A stretch of DNA of 61,153 bases from an uncultured Collinsella sp. (GTDB taxonomy: Bacteria > Actinomycetota > Coriobacteriia > Coriobacteriales > Coriobacteriaceae), in NCBI GenBank assembly GCA_900541125.1, contig UQIK01000013.1, positions 1-61,153 on the forward strand. The letters are read 5' to 3'. The notes below the pieces were generated by a model. The model was not told the DNA's origin and did no database searches. It was given only the letters and a program-made list of their open reading frames with translations. Made by a program: the position numbers and the translations under genes. Of the stretch, positions 32,171 to 40,240 are shown one piece after another; position 1 is the stretch's first letter; the number at the start of each line of letters is the position of its first letter.

Positions 32171-33352
32171 TTATCCTTCCCACTCCAATTGGGAATCCTC
32201 CGATGCGCCTTTGCACGCTCGCATGACCTCGATACCATGCGAGCGTGCGAACTCGACGAGCTCTGCGTTGCGGGCGTTTATGGTGCCGAAGGCGGCGGGG
32301 CACACGATAAGGCGTGCGCAGTGGACGAGGAGCTCTTTGGCGCGGGCTATGGTTTTATCCCCGATTGGCTCGAAGGCGCGCTCGGCCACGCATTCCGTCG
32401 CTAGGTCGCGCGCGAGCTCGCAGTCGATGTCCCCTTCGTGCAGAACGCCCGCGTAGAACGCCTTGCCCTGCCGGATGAGCTGGCGAAACACAGCCGACCC
32501 CGTACCTGCGCCAGCGATGACGAACGTGTGCGCATCGCCGTGTGGGCGCCCAATTTCCACGCTGCCGAAGCGCTCGTTGAAGGTGCCATGTTGAAGGCCG
32601 TAGAGCTCGCCAATCGTCTCGCGCGTGAATATGTCCTCGGGTGCGCCGGCGCGGAAGACCCGGCCGTCCTTCACGCAAATCACCTTGTCGGCGCTTTTCT
32701 GCGCGAGCTCGAGTTCGTGGATGGACATGATGACAGCCACATTCCGCGATTTCGAAAGGTGGCGAAGTATTCGCAGCAGGTCGATCTGGTAGCGGATATC
32801 GAGATACGACGTGGGCTCGTCGAGCACGAGCACACGCGGATCCTGCGCGATGGCTCGTGCGAGCATGACGCGCTGGCGTTGCCCGTCGCTTATCTGCATG
32901 AAGTCGCGCTCGGCGAGCTCTTCCACATGTGCGGTTTTCATGGCCTCATCGACCCGACTATGGTCGTCGGGCGAGAGTGTGCCCATTCGCCCGGTGTAGG
33001 GATGCCTTCCCGCCTCTACGATATCGCGGCAGGTGAGGAGCTCGGTCCGGGGTCGATCTGTCAGCATAACGGCAAGGTTCCTTGCGAACTCCGCCGTCTT
33101 CCATCGGGAAATCTCCCGCCCGTCGAGCTCGACCGCGCCGGCAAGCGGTGCAAGATGGCGTGTGATGGTTTTCAAGATGGTCGACTTGCCCGAGCCGTTC
33201 GGCCCGATGAGCGCCACGACGTCGCCCGCGCGAACCTCCAGATCGACGCCTTCGACTACGACCTTCTTGTCGTAGCCCGCCGACAGGTCGCTTATGCGGA
33301 AAAGCGGCGCTCCGTCAGCCTGCGTTTTGGGCCGCGGCACGAATTCCCCCAT
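32171..33352 (-). CDS. FecE/BtuD-type ABC ATPase with extra C-terminal domain
   Basis: The 393-residue ATPase powers a metal-chelate or corrinoid importer. Walker A GPNGSGKST lies near residue 50 and Walker B VLVLDEPTSYLD near residue 175. The signature motif is ISDGQRQR rather than LSGGQ. After about residue 265 comes an added domain of about 125 residues (HTFVIAGAGTGSAVFRQLIR, FYAGVLHEGDIDCELARDLA). By memory, similar extensions occur on FecE proteins in corrinoid gene clusters. The start directly follows the permease stop. It is the last gene of the riboswitch-controlled operon. Confidence 0.85.
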   Translation of the reverse strand: MGEFVPRPKTQADGAPLFRISDLSAGYDKKVVVEGVDLEVRAGDVVALIGPNGSGKSTILKTITRHLAPLAGAVELDGREISRWKTAEFARNLAVMLTDRPRTELLTCRDIVEAGRHPYTGRMGTLSPDDHSRVDEAMKTAHVEELAERDFMQISDGQRQRVMLARAIAQDPRVLVLDEPTSYLDIRYQIDLLRILRHLSKSRNVAVIMSIHELELAQKSADKVICVKDGRVFRAGAPEDIFTRETIGELYGLQHGTFNERFGSVEIGRPHGDAHTFVIAGAGTGSAVFRQLIRQGKAFYAGVLHEGDIDCELARDLATECVAERAFEPIGDKTIARAKELLVHCARLIVCPAAFGTINARNAELVEFARSHGIEVMRACKGASEDSQLEWEG

Positions 33353-34393
33353 CTACCTCACCCGCTTCTTCAACATGAGTGCGATAACCACCGGCGCGCC
33401 GAAGATGGCGGTGACGGCGCTGATGGAAAGCTCGACGGGGGAGAACAGCGTGCGCGCAATCAAATCGCAGCCCGCGCAGAAGATGGCGCCTCCCAAGAAG
33501 CACGCAGGAATCACGCGGATGGGCTTCGACGACTTCAGCGCCGACTTAACGAGATGCGGAACCGCGATGCCTACGAACGACACCGGACCAGCGAACGCGG
33601 TCACGCAGGCGGAGAGCATGCTCGCTAGAAGGACGAGCACCACGCGGAAGCGTGCGACGTTCACGCCGACGCTTTTCGCGTAGGCTTCTCCTAGCTGGAA
33701 GGCGGAAAGGGGCTTCGATATCGCGAATACGCATGCGCTCACGGTGATCACCACGACCGCGATGACCGCGACGTCGTCCCAGCTCGAACCCGAGAAGCTA
33801 CCCAAAGACCAGTTGTGCAGGTTCACGATGGACTGGTCGTCGGCGAAGGCGATGAGGAAGTTCGTCGCCGCCGAGCAGATGTATCCCACCATGACGCCCG
33901 CTACGATGAGCATGGCCATGGAACTTATGCGCCGTGCGATGAGGAGCACGAAGCCGATGGTGATAAGTGCCCCCAGAAACGCTGCGGCCACCATGGCCGG
34001 CGAGGACATGGCCTGGTTCGCGCCCAGAAGTACGATCATCGTAAGCGCGACGACGAACTTTGCGCCCGAGGAGACGCCCAAGATGAACGGGTCGGCGATG
34101 GGGTTGTTGAAAAACGTCTGCAGCAGGAACCCGGAGAGCGAAAGCGCCCCGCCGAGAAGCACGGCTGAAAGCACGCGCGGCAGGCGAATCTCCCAGATGA
34201 CCTGGCTTTCCATGGAATTGGCCGCGCCGCCCGAAAGGATGCCGGGGATGTGGTCTGCGGGCACGAGCACGCTCCCGATGCACAGGTTGGCCCCGACGAG
34301 CACGATGAGGGCAACAGCGAGCAGCGCCGTCACGACGCGACACCGCGCGGCGCGCCCCGATTCGTCGTATGCCATGGAAAGCCGGCTTCTCAT
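33353..34393 (-). CDS. FecCD/BtuC-type ABC permease
   Basis: The 346-residue permease has about nine to ten membrane helices and the family motifs RLPRVLSAVLLGGALSLSG and GLxxxxP-like PVSFVGIAVPHLVKSALK. This family imports iron siderophores, haem and cobalamin. It sits between the binding-protein gene (4-base gap) and the ATPase gene (no gap). The import substrate is inferred to be a corrinoid or a cobalt/iron chelate from the riboswitch and neighbours. Confidence 0.9.
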   Translation of the reverse strand: MRSRLSMAYDESGRAARCRVVTALLAVALIVLVGANLCIGSVLVPADHIPGILSGGAANSMESQVIWEIRLPRVLSAVLLGGALSLSGFLLQTFFNNPIADPFILGVSSGAKFVVALTMIVLLGANQAMSSPAMVAAAFLGALITIGFVLLIARRISSMAMLIVAGVMVGYICSAATNFLIAFADDQSIVNLHNWSLGSFSGSSWDDVAVIAVVVITVSACVFAISKPLSAFQLGEAYAKSVGVNVARFRVVLVLLASMLSACVTAFAGPVSFVGIAVPHLVKSALKSSKPIRVIPACFLGGAIFCAGCDLIARTLFSPVELSISAVTAIFGAPVVIALMLKKRVR

Positions 34394-34397
34394 GGCG

Positions 34398-35969
34398 CTA
34401 GCCGAGCTTTCTCAGATAATGGAAGTCACTCGCGTCATCGCCAGTGAACGCCCCGTGCAGCTCGTCGATAATGTCGGCGGTAGAAGTCATCTGCTGGTAC
34501 ATGTCGGCGCTTGTGACCCAGACGTTGCCGTTCTTCACGGCTTTGAACTGCGACAATAGCGCGTTTTTGCCTACGAAGTCGTTCAAGGTGGTAACCGATT
34601 CGTCGATGGTGCCGTTGTAGACGATGATGTCGGCATCCTTCGCCGTCGCGTAGAAGCGCTCCATTTCGAGCGTTACTGACGAGCCTGACGTCGACGCCGT
34701 CTGCGCGTCATCGAGCGCGTAGCTGCCGCCTGCGAGCTCGATCATCTGCGCCACGTAGTCGCCCCTCCGCCGCGTGACGGCGGCCCCGTTCGAGTTAATG
34801 TAGAAATACGCCACGGTTTTACCTGACGACGCGAGCCCCGACGTTTGCTCGACGCGGGCCTTCTGCTCGTTGAACAGGTGTGCGGCCTCGTCTTCCTTGT
34901 CGAACAGGACGCCGAAAAGCTTAATCCACTCGACGCGCCCGAGTGCTTCGGGCTCGCTCGACGACTGTTCGGTGAGCACGACGAGCCCGAGCTTCTGCAG
35001 CTTTTCCTTCACATCGGGCGTGTGGTTGATCATGGTGTTTTCGATGGCGAGCGTGCAGCCCGAGGCCGATATTCGCTCGTAGTCGGGCGCGCTGTACTTG
35101 CCGCCGTAGGCAATCGCCCCACTTTCGAGCGCGCTTTTGAAGCCCACGACCGAGCAATCGTTAGCCTTCGTGCCCGACATGAGGATATTATCGTTCGCAT
35201 CGAGCGCGTCGACCAGGCACATCGTCGCCGACGACACGAGGTACACCTTGTCGGCGGGGCGCCTTATGACCGCGATGTCGGAGCTCAACCCATCAGGTAC
35301 CTTCGCATCTTGCGGCACCACGAGGAAGCGCTCCCCGTTCGAAATGCAGATAAGCCGCAGGCCGCCTTCGAACTCGTCGACGGTGAAGTGCTTGGCGTAT
35401 TCAAGCTGAAGCGCCCCCGTCGGCTCCCAGCCGCAGCCCAAATCGGCGTTGTGGAAGTCGGCCGCGGCGCTTGAAGCCGTTCCCGCAGGGGAGCCGCCGC
35501 TTGCATCGTCGCGCGATTTCTCCTTCATGGTGGATGAGTCGAAGTGGAGTGTGTAGTCGATGGTGTGCGGCGTCGACATGGCGACGGTCTCGGCCGACAC
35601 GGCGATGTCCTCGTCGAGCGTGACGGGTATCTCGAACGTGGAGTTGCCGCCGTCGTTTACGGGCGCGTAGTCCACGCCGTCGACGGTCATCTTGTCGTAG
35701 TTCGAACTCGACCAGGTGATGGTCGCGGTGTAGGTGTCGCCATCCTTCACAATTGTGGTTGGTGAGGCGATGCTTGCGCGCCCTGACCCGCCGGAAAGCG
35801 AGACGCTCACAGTGTATTCCTGAGAGCCCGCCGTGGCACCGGTCGCGTTCGGGCTCGCACTGCACCCCGCGAAGGGAAGCGCGAGCAGGGCGACGAGAAC
35901 GCAGGCGATCGCGCGCGCCGCGATGCTGCGGCGCTTCCTGTTTTCCCCCTTGGGAAGAATCGACCGCAT
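34398..35969 (-). CDS. Substrate-binding lipoprotein of metal-chelate/corrinoid importer
   Basis: The 523-residue protein has a lipoprotein signal (lipobox LPFAGC, Cys at about residue 35). A beta-rich N-terminal module (about 50-150; TYTATITWSSSNYDKMTVDG, FEIPVTL) follows, then a TroA/BtuF-like binding domain (about 190-523). The N-terminal module resembles the NEAT-like domains seen on some Firmicutes iron-complex binding proteins; this is from memory. The binding part is longer and more divergent than classical BtuF. Next to FecCD/FecE genes and under the cobalamin riboswitch, corrinoid uptake is most likely; haem is the main alternative. Confidence 0.8.
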   Translation of the reverse strand: MRSILPKGENRKRRSIAARAIACVLVALLALPFAGCSASPNATGATAGSQEYTVSVSLSGGSGRASIASPTTIVKDGDTYTATITWSSSNYDKMTVDGVDYAPVNDGGNSTFEIPVTLDEDIAVSAETVAMSTPHTIDYTLHFDSSTMKEKSRDDASGGSPAGTASSAAADFHNADLGCGWEPTGALQLEYAKHFTVDEFEGGLRLICISNGERFLVVPQDAKVPDGLSSDIAVIRRPADKVYLVSSATMCLVDALDANDNILMSGTKANDCSVVGFKSALESGAIAYGGKYSAPDYERISASGCTLAIENTMINHTPDVKEKLQKLGLVVLTEQSSSEPEALGRVEWIKLFGVLFDKEDEAAHLFNEQKARVEQTSGLASSGKTVAYFYINSNGAAVTRRRGDYVAQMIELAGGSYALDDAQTASTSGSSVTLEMERFYATAKDADIIVYNGTIDESVTTLNDFVGKNALLSQFKAVKNGNVWVTSADMYQQMTSTADIIDELHGAFTGDDASDFHYLRKLG

Positions 35970-35973
35970 GGCG

Positions 35974-36507
35974 TTACTTCAGTGCGTCGGCGCGCAGATC
36001 GACGCCGGCGGATTCGAATACGAGCGTGCGGTCGTACCACCGCTCCCTTTTAATGCTCCACGCGGCGCAGGCGGTGTCCTTGTCGAGCGCTTCAACGGGC
36101 ACGTCGTAGGTGTACTTGCCTTCCGCGTTTTCCACATAGGGGATGAAGTCGGCCTCGCTCGCGGCGGCAGCCTCGTCGCCCGTGCCCATGAAGAGCTTGC
36201 CGTAGCCCGTGCCGGAAAGTGTCATCACGCAGTGCATGGAGCCGTTTTCCACGATGAGCTGGGCGTCCACAATCCTGAACATGTTCGAGCTGGAATCTAC
36301 GGTGATCGGATAGGTGCCGTCGGCCACCTTGTCGGCGGTGATGGGGGCAGCGCTTGCGCCCTCGGGCGCATCGGCCGCCTGTTCGGTCTTTTCCTGGGAA
36401 TCGGCATCGCTTGCCTTTGCGCTGTCGATTGAATTTCCGCCGCAGCCGGCGAGCGAGAACGCGAAAAGCGCCGCCGACAGGGCGAAGACGAGGGTTTTCT
36501 TCAACAT
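35974..36507 (-). CDS. Small lipoprotein with NEAT-like module
   Basis: The 177-residue protein has a lipoprotein signal peptide (lipobox FSLAGC), a short acidic linker, and one beta-rich domain (about 60-175). The domain includes GTYPITVDSSSNMFRIVDAQ, TLSGTGYGKLFMG and RERWYDRTLVFESAGV. The layout echoes the N-terminal module of the neighbouring binding protein. AAAGGAA precedes the ATG at 36507. It may capture a chelate at the surface and pass it to the ABC importer; this role is inferred. Confidence 0.72.
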   Translation of the reverse strand: MLKKTLVFALSAALFAFSLAGCGGNSIDSAKASDADSQEKTEQAADAPEGASAAPITADKVADGTYPITVDSSSNMFRIVDAQLIVENGSMHCVMTLSGTGYGKLFMGTGDEAAAASEADFIPYVENAEGKYTYDVPVEALDKDTACAAWSIKRERWYDRTLVFESAGVDLRADALK

Positions 36508-36569
36508 GGAGGGGTTCCTTTCAATCGCTTCGACCGCCCGCGCCGTGCGGTGGGCGGGCGGGATGCGAA

Positions 36570-36616
36570 TGCAACGGGCATGCGTCGTCAGTCGGGGAAG
36601 GCGCATGCCCGTTGCA
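36570..36616. repeat. Strong inverted repeat between cbiK and the lipoprotein gene
   Basis: Bases 36570-36584 and 36602-36616 are perfect 15-base arms (core GCAACGGGCATGCG) around a 17-base loop. There is no U-run on the minus strand, so it is more likely an mRNA-stabilising or processing hairpin within the operon than a terminator. A second small GC hairpin lies at 36534-36558. Confidence 0.7.
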
Positions 36617-36651
36617 CAGGGACGCGACCGGCGCCCCCGTGCGCGGCGAGT

Positions 36652-37578
36652 TTACAGCTTGGCGATGGCGTCGTCCACGTGCGAGACGTAGATGTCGTCG
36701 ACCGCGACGTTCTGTCCCAGACCCTGGAGCAGGCACGTCACTTCGAAGCCGGCGGCCACGAACTTCGCAGCCCAGCTGTCGGGGTCGGTCTCGTCTGCCA
36801 TGTCGTTGTTCGCGTGGTCGCCCGCGACCACCATGAACGGCGCGAGCACGGCCTTCTTGTAGCCTGCGGCGCTCGCGGCGGCGATAACATCCTCGCAGGT
36901 CGGTTCAGCCTCGACGGTGCCGACGAAGAACTGCGTCAAGCCCTCGTTCTTGAACACTTCCTGCATCTTGGCATAGTCGGCGTTGGAATCGGCTTCGGTG
37001 CCGTGGCCCATGAGGCACAGCGCCGTCTTGCCGTCGTCGAAGGACGCCATGTTCTCCTTAATGGCTGCGGCCACCTTCTTGTAGTCGTCGTCGGAGGTGA
37101 GCAGCGGGTCTCCGAGCGAGATTTTGTCGAACTTGTCGGCGTACTTGTCGAGCTCGTCTTTCACGTCGGTGTATTCCAGGCCACCCATGAGATGCGTCGG
37201 CTGCACGACGATTTCCTTCACGCCGTCTTCCACGCAGCGGTCGAGCGCCTCGGTCATGTTGTCGATCGTGATGCCGTCGCGCTTCTTCAGCTTGTCGATG
37301 ATGATCTGCGCGGTGAAGGCGCGGCGGATGTCGTAGTCCTGCCAGTACTTCTCGCGGATAGCGTCTTCGATGGCGCCGATGGTGATGTGGCGCGAGTCGT
37401 TGTAGCTCGTGCCGAAGCTCGTGACGAGGATGACCGGCTTCACGGCCTTCTCCTTTTCACTCGATTTCTCGGAACTCGCGGAGGTGTTGGAGCAGCCCGC
37501 GAGCGCGACTCCGGCGAGCGCGACGGCTCCGGTTGCTGCGGCGCCCATGAAGCCGCGGCGTGACATCTGGTCGGACAT
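36652..37578 (-). CDS. cbiK: Exported CbiK-type cobaltochelatase (lipoprotein)
   Basis: The 308-residue protein matches CbiK, which inserts cobalt into sirohydrochlorin. Catalytic-type histidines are visible in CLMGHGTEADSNADY and VVAGDHANNDMAD; IVVQPTHLMGG holds another. Unlike cytosolic CbiK it begins with a twin-arginine-like signal (MSRRGFMGAAA) ending in a lipobox LAGC and a Ser/Glu-rich linker. It is therefore probably exported and lipid-anchored. Periplasmic CbiK forms are known from Desulfovibrio. GAAAGGAA precedes the ATG. It is the first gene after the riboswitch, ahead of the importer genes. The real metal or tetrapyrrole substrate outside the membrane is unclear. Confidence 0.85.
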   Translation of the reverse strand: MSDQMSRRGFMGAAATGAVALAGVALAGCSNTSASSEKSSEKEKAVKPVILVTSFGTSYNDSRHITIGAIEDAIREKYWQDYDIRRAFTAQIIIDKLKKRDGITIDNMTEALDRCVEDGVKEIVVQPTHLMGGLEYTDVKDELDKYADKFDKISLGDPLLTSDDDYKKVAAAIKENMASFDDGKTALCLMGHGTEADSNADYAKMQEVFKNEGLTQFFVGTVEAEPTCEDVIAAASAAGYKKAVLAPFMVVAGDHANNDMADETDPDSWAAKFVAAGFEVTCLLQGLGQNVAVDDIYVSHVDDAIAKL

Positions 37579-37699
37579 GGTTTTTCCTTTCCTCGGTTTG
37601 CCGGTCCCCCGGCGACAGTTGCTTGTCGGCACAAGCGAAAGAAAAGCGCACCCCTCGGGGTTCACAAGGAGCTAACGCCACGGCGATGCCGTGAGGAAA

Positions 37700-37830
37700 A
37701 GGCGAAGCAGTCTGGCTTGGGGCGCGAGGCGGTTCGCCCGCGCGTCCTATACAGTAATGTCCCTTGCCCAGGATTCCCACCTGGTTCCCTCCGCAAGCCA
37801 GCGCGGGCTGTGCGGGCGCCGCGCCGGTCA
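37700..37830 (-). ncRNA. Cobalamin riboswitch
   Basis: On the minus strand the conserved parts appear in order. First come GGAGGGAA and the P3 hairpin CCAGGTGGGAATCCTGG (37768-37784). GGGACATTACTGTATAGG follows, and then the B12-box-like AAGCCAGACTG (37708-37718). P2 pairs 37794-37801 with 37712-37719 (8 perfect pairs). Downstream hairpins (CACGGC...GCCGTG at 37679-37693, and ACCCCGAGGGGT before TTTTC near 37650) could form the expression platform. Boundaries are approximate. It should repress the cbiK-importer operon when cobalamin is abundant. Confidence 0.85.
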
Positions 37831-38036
37831 TTTCCTTTTATCCGATTGTCATATGCTCGTTGCCGAAACTTTTACTATGATAGTGGGCACTTGTGAACGT
37901 GTCAAAGCCAGGGCGGGCGGCATTGCGCCTCCTGCCTGCGTATTTGCGCCGATTGCCGCCGCAGGCGCCGTGTTTTGCCCGCTGCGCGAATGGCGGCGTA
38001 AACGGTTGCGATGAGAAACGGGAAGGGAAGGCTCGG
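37831..38036 (+). other. Leader region of the plus-strand cobalamin operon
   Basis: These 206 bases lie between the riboswitch and cbiF. I see no cobalamin aptamer on this strand. A GC hairpin (GGCGGCA 37916-37922 with TGCCGCC 37954-37960) lies about 75 bases before cbiF. TATGAT at 37876-37881 could be a -10, but no good -35 accompanies it. Confidence 0.35.
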
Positions 38037-38828
38037 ATGATTCATATCGTTGGCGCAGGCTCGGGCGCCGCCGACCTTATCACGCTGCGCGGGGCGCGCC
38101 TTCTGCGCGCGGCCGAGGTGGTCGTTTGGGCGGGAAGCCTTGTGAACCCCGAGCTGCTCGCTGAGTGCAAGGAATCCTGCATCGTCTACGACAGCGCGCA
38201 CATGACCTTGGAGGAAGTGCTCGACGTGATGTGCGCGGCAGATGCGCGGGACGAGGAAGTGGTGCGCCTGCACACGGGCGACCCGTGCCTGTACGGCGCC
38301 ATCCAGGAGCAGATGGACGCGCTCGACGCGCGCGGCGTGGACTACGAGGTGGTGCCCGGCGTGTCGAGCTTTTGCGGTGCCGCGGCGGCGCTTCGCCAGG
38401 AATACACGCTGCCGGGAATCAGCCAGTCGGTCGTGATCACGCGGCTTTCCGGGCGCACCCCCATGCCCGCGGGCGAGGGCATGCGCACCATGGCGGAAAG
38501 CGGCTCGACTATGGTCATCTTCCTGAGCTCGGGTATGCTCGCCGAGCTTTCCGCCGAGCTTTTGGCCGCGGGCCGCAGCTCCGACGAGCCGGCGGCGCTC
38601 GTGTACAAGGCGACCTGGCCTGAGGAGCGCGTGGTGCGATGCACAGTGGGCACGCTCGCCGACGCGGGCGCGCGAGAGGGCATCGACCGCACGGCGCTCG
38701 TGGTGGTGGGCCGCGTTCTCGGAGCTCGCGGCGGGCTTGCGCACGACGGCGCGCAAGCGGAGTCGTACGAGCGCAGCAAGCTTTACGACCCTTCGTTTGC
38801 CACAGGGTATCGGAAGGCGAGCAGCTAG
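38037..38828 (+). CDS. cbiF: Cobalt-precorrin-4 C11-methyltransferase
   Basis: The 263-residue SAM-dependent tetrapyrrole methylase has the N-terminal MIHIVGAGSGAADLITLRG, RLHTGDPCLYGAIQEQ and the VVPGVSSFCGAAAAL motif, typical of CbiF/CobM. It adds the C11 methyl group in the anaerobic cobalamin route. AAGGGAAGG precedes the ATG; the frame is open from 37893 but the family start fits 38037. First gene of the plus-strand operon, one base before cbiD. Confidence 0.93.
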   Translation: MIHIVGAGSGAADLITLRGARLLRAAEVVVWAGSLVNPELLAECKESCIVYDSAHMTLEEVLDVMCAADARDEEVVRLHTGDPCLYGAIQEQMDALDARGVDYEVVPGVSSFCGAAAALRQEYTLPGISQSVVITRLSGRTPMPAGEGMRTMAESGSTMVIFLSSGMLAELSAELLAAGRSSDEPAALVYKATWPEERVVRCTVGTLADAGAREGIDRTALVVVGRVLGARGGLAHDGAQAESYERSKLYDPSFATGYRKASS

Positions 38829-38829
38829 C

Positions 38830-40014
38830 GTGGCCTTCGAGCACTACATATATACCGGGACGACCCGCCTGCGCTGCGGCTATACCACGGGGAGCTGCGC
38901 CACGCTCGCGGCGAAGGCGGCCTGCGAGATGCTCTTGTCACGAAAGCCCGCCGGCCGCGTGTCGATCGTCACGCCCAGCGGGCTGCCCGTCGAGACGGAC
39001 GTGGTCGACGCATGCATCGGCGAGGGGTGCGCCCAGTGCGCCGTGCGAAAGGACGCAGGCGACGATGCCGATGTGACCGACGGCGTGCTCGTGTACGCGC
39101 GCGTGGAACATGCGGGGTCGGGCACGGGCGCTGCGGGCAGCAAGGGCGTGCCCACGCGCGAATCGGAAGTTTCCGTCGATGGCGGCGTGGGCGTGGGGCG
39201 CGTGACGTTGCCCGGGCTCGAGCAGCCGGTGGGGACGGCCGCCATCAACGCGACGCCGCGCGCGATGATCACTTCGGCGGTGCGCGAGGTGTGCGCGGCG
39301 CACGGCTTCTCTGGAAATATTGCTGTGACGATTTCGGTACCCGAGGGCGTTTCCCTTGCCGAAAAGACCTTCAACCCGCACCTGGGGATAGAGGGCGGCA
39401 TCTCCATCCTGGGCACGACGGGTATCGTCGAGCCGCGCAGCCTCGCTGCCTTGCGCGACAGCATCGAGCTCGAGATCCGGCAGCATGCGGCTATGGGGCG
39501 GCGCGGAGTCGTGCTCACGCCCGGCAACTACGGCGGGCAGTTCATCTCGGGGCATTTCCACCTAAACGGTGCGCCGGTGGTCTTCATCTCCAACTTTGTG
39601 GGCGATGCGATTGATTGCTGCGTTCGCGAGGGATTCACCAATGTCCTTCTTGTGGGACACATCGGCAAGCTGGTGAAGGTCGCTGGCGGCATCATGGACA
39701 CCCATTCGCGTACCGCCGACTGCCGCGCGGAGATTCTGGCCGCCCACGCGGCCTTGGCCGGCGCGGGCGCGAAGACCGTGCGTGAGATCATGTCGTCGGT
39801 CACGACCACGGCGGCGCTCGAGGTAATCGAGGCCGCCGGCGTAGGGGACGCTGCGCGCGCCTCGCTCGCTGCGGCAATCGAGGACAGGTTGCGCCGCCGC
39901 GCGGCGGGCGCATGCGACATCGCCGCTGTCGTGTTCGACGCCGAGCGCCGCGAGCTTTTCCGCACGTCGGGCGCCGATGCAGTTATCGGGGAATTGGGGG
40001 CGACGTATGAGTAA
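38830..40014 (+). CDS. cbiD: Cobalt-precorrin-5B C1-methyltransferase
   Basis: The 394-residue enzyme contains the family motif GYTTGSCATLAAKAA near its N-terminus, SVPEGVSLAEKTFNPHLGIE and GHIGKLVKVAGGIMDTHS. CbiD is specific to the anaerobic (early-cobalt) pathway and methylates C1. The start is GTG at 38830, one base after the cbiF stop. It overlaps the cbiL remnant by 8 bases. Confidence 0.93.
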   Translation: MAFEHYIYTGTTRLRCGYTTGSCATLAAKAACEMLLSRKPAGRVSIVTPSGLPVETDVVDACIGEGCAQCAVRKDAGDDADVTDGVLVYARVEHAGSGTGAAGSKGVPTRESEVSVDGGVGVGRVTLPGLEQPVGTAAINATPRAMITSAVREVCAAHGFSGNIAVTISVPEGVSLAEKTFNPHLGIEGGISILGTTGIVEPRSLAALRDSIELEIRQHAAMGRRGVVLTPGNYGGQFISGHFHLNGAPVVFISNFVGDAIDCCVREGFTNVLLVGHIGKLVKVAGGIMDTHSRTADCRAEILAAHAALAGAGAKTVREIMSSVTTTAALEVIEAAGVGDAARASLAAAIEDRLRRRAAGACDIAAVVFDAERRELFRTSGADAVIGELGATYE

Positions 40015-40240
40015 AGGCGCGCTGTGCGGGGTGCGCCGCGCAATCGGCTGGCCGGGGACGAAGGTGGTCATGAAGGCGCGGCGCTCGCTTGCGGACACGA
40101 AGCGCATCCTTCGCGAGGAGGGCGCCTTCGACGGTGCTGAGCTCGTAGAGGACTGTGGGCTTCCGGGCGAGCGCGTGTATCGCTCGCTCGACGATGTGCC
40201 CGATCGGGGCAGCTACTTCTCGACGATGGTGGTGCGCTAG
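40007..40240 (+). pseudogene. cbiL: cbiL with internal in-frame deletion (C20-methyltransferase remnant)
   Basis: This 77-codon frame begins MSKGALCGV, which matches the usual CbiL start (xxGxLYGVGVGPGD). It then jumps to the C-terminal part of CbiL: WPGTKVVMKARRSLADTKRI, LVEDCGLPGERVYRSL and YFSTMVVR. The middle, about 150 residues with the SAM site, is gone, and the reading frame is kept. Full CbiL is about 230 residues. The residues left look undamaged, so the deletion seems recent. Without a complete copy elsewhere the pathway would stop at cobalt-sirohydrochlorin. Confidence 0.75.

Noticed and set aside
32438..33628. A 396-codon plus-strand frame opposite the importer ATPase and permease
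   Set aside because: It is antisense to two well-supported genes and shows no domain.
37831..38036. Second cobalamin riboswitch on the plus strand before cbiF
   Set aside because: AAAGCCAGG occurs, resembling a B12 box, but the GGGAA...GGTG...AATCC core is missing on this strand.
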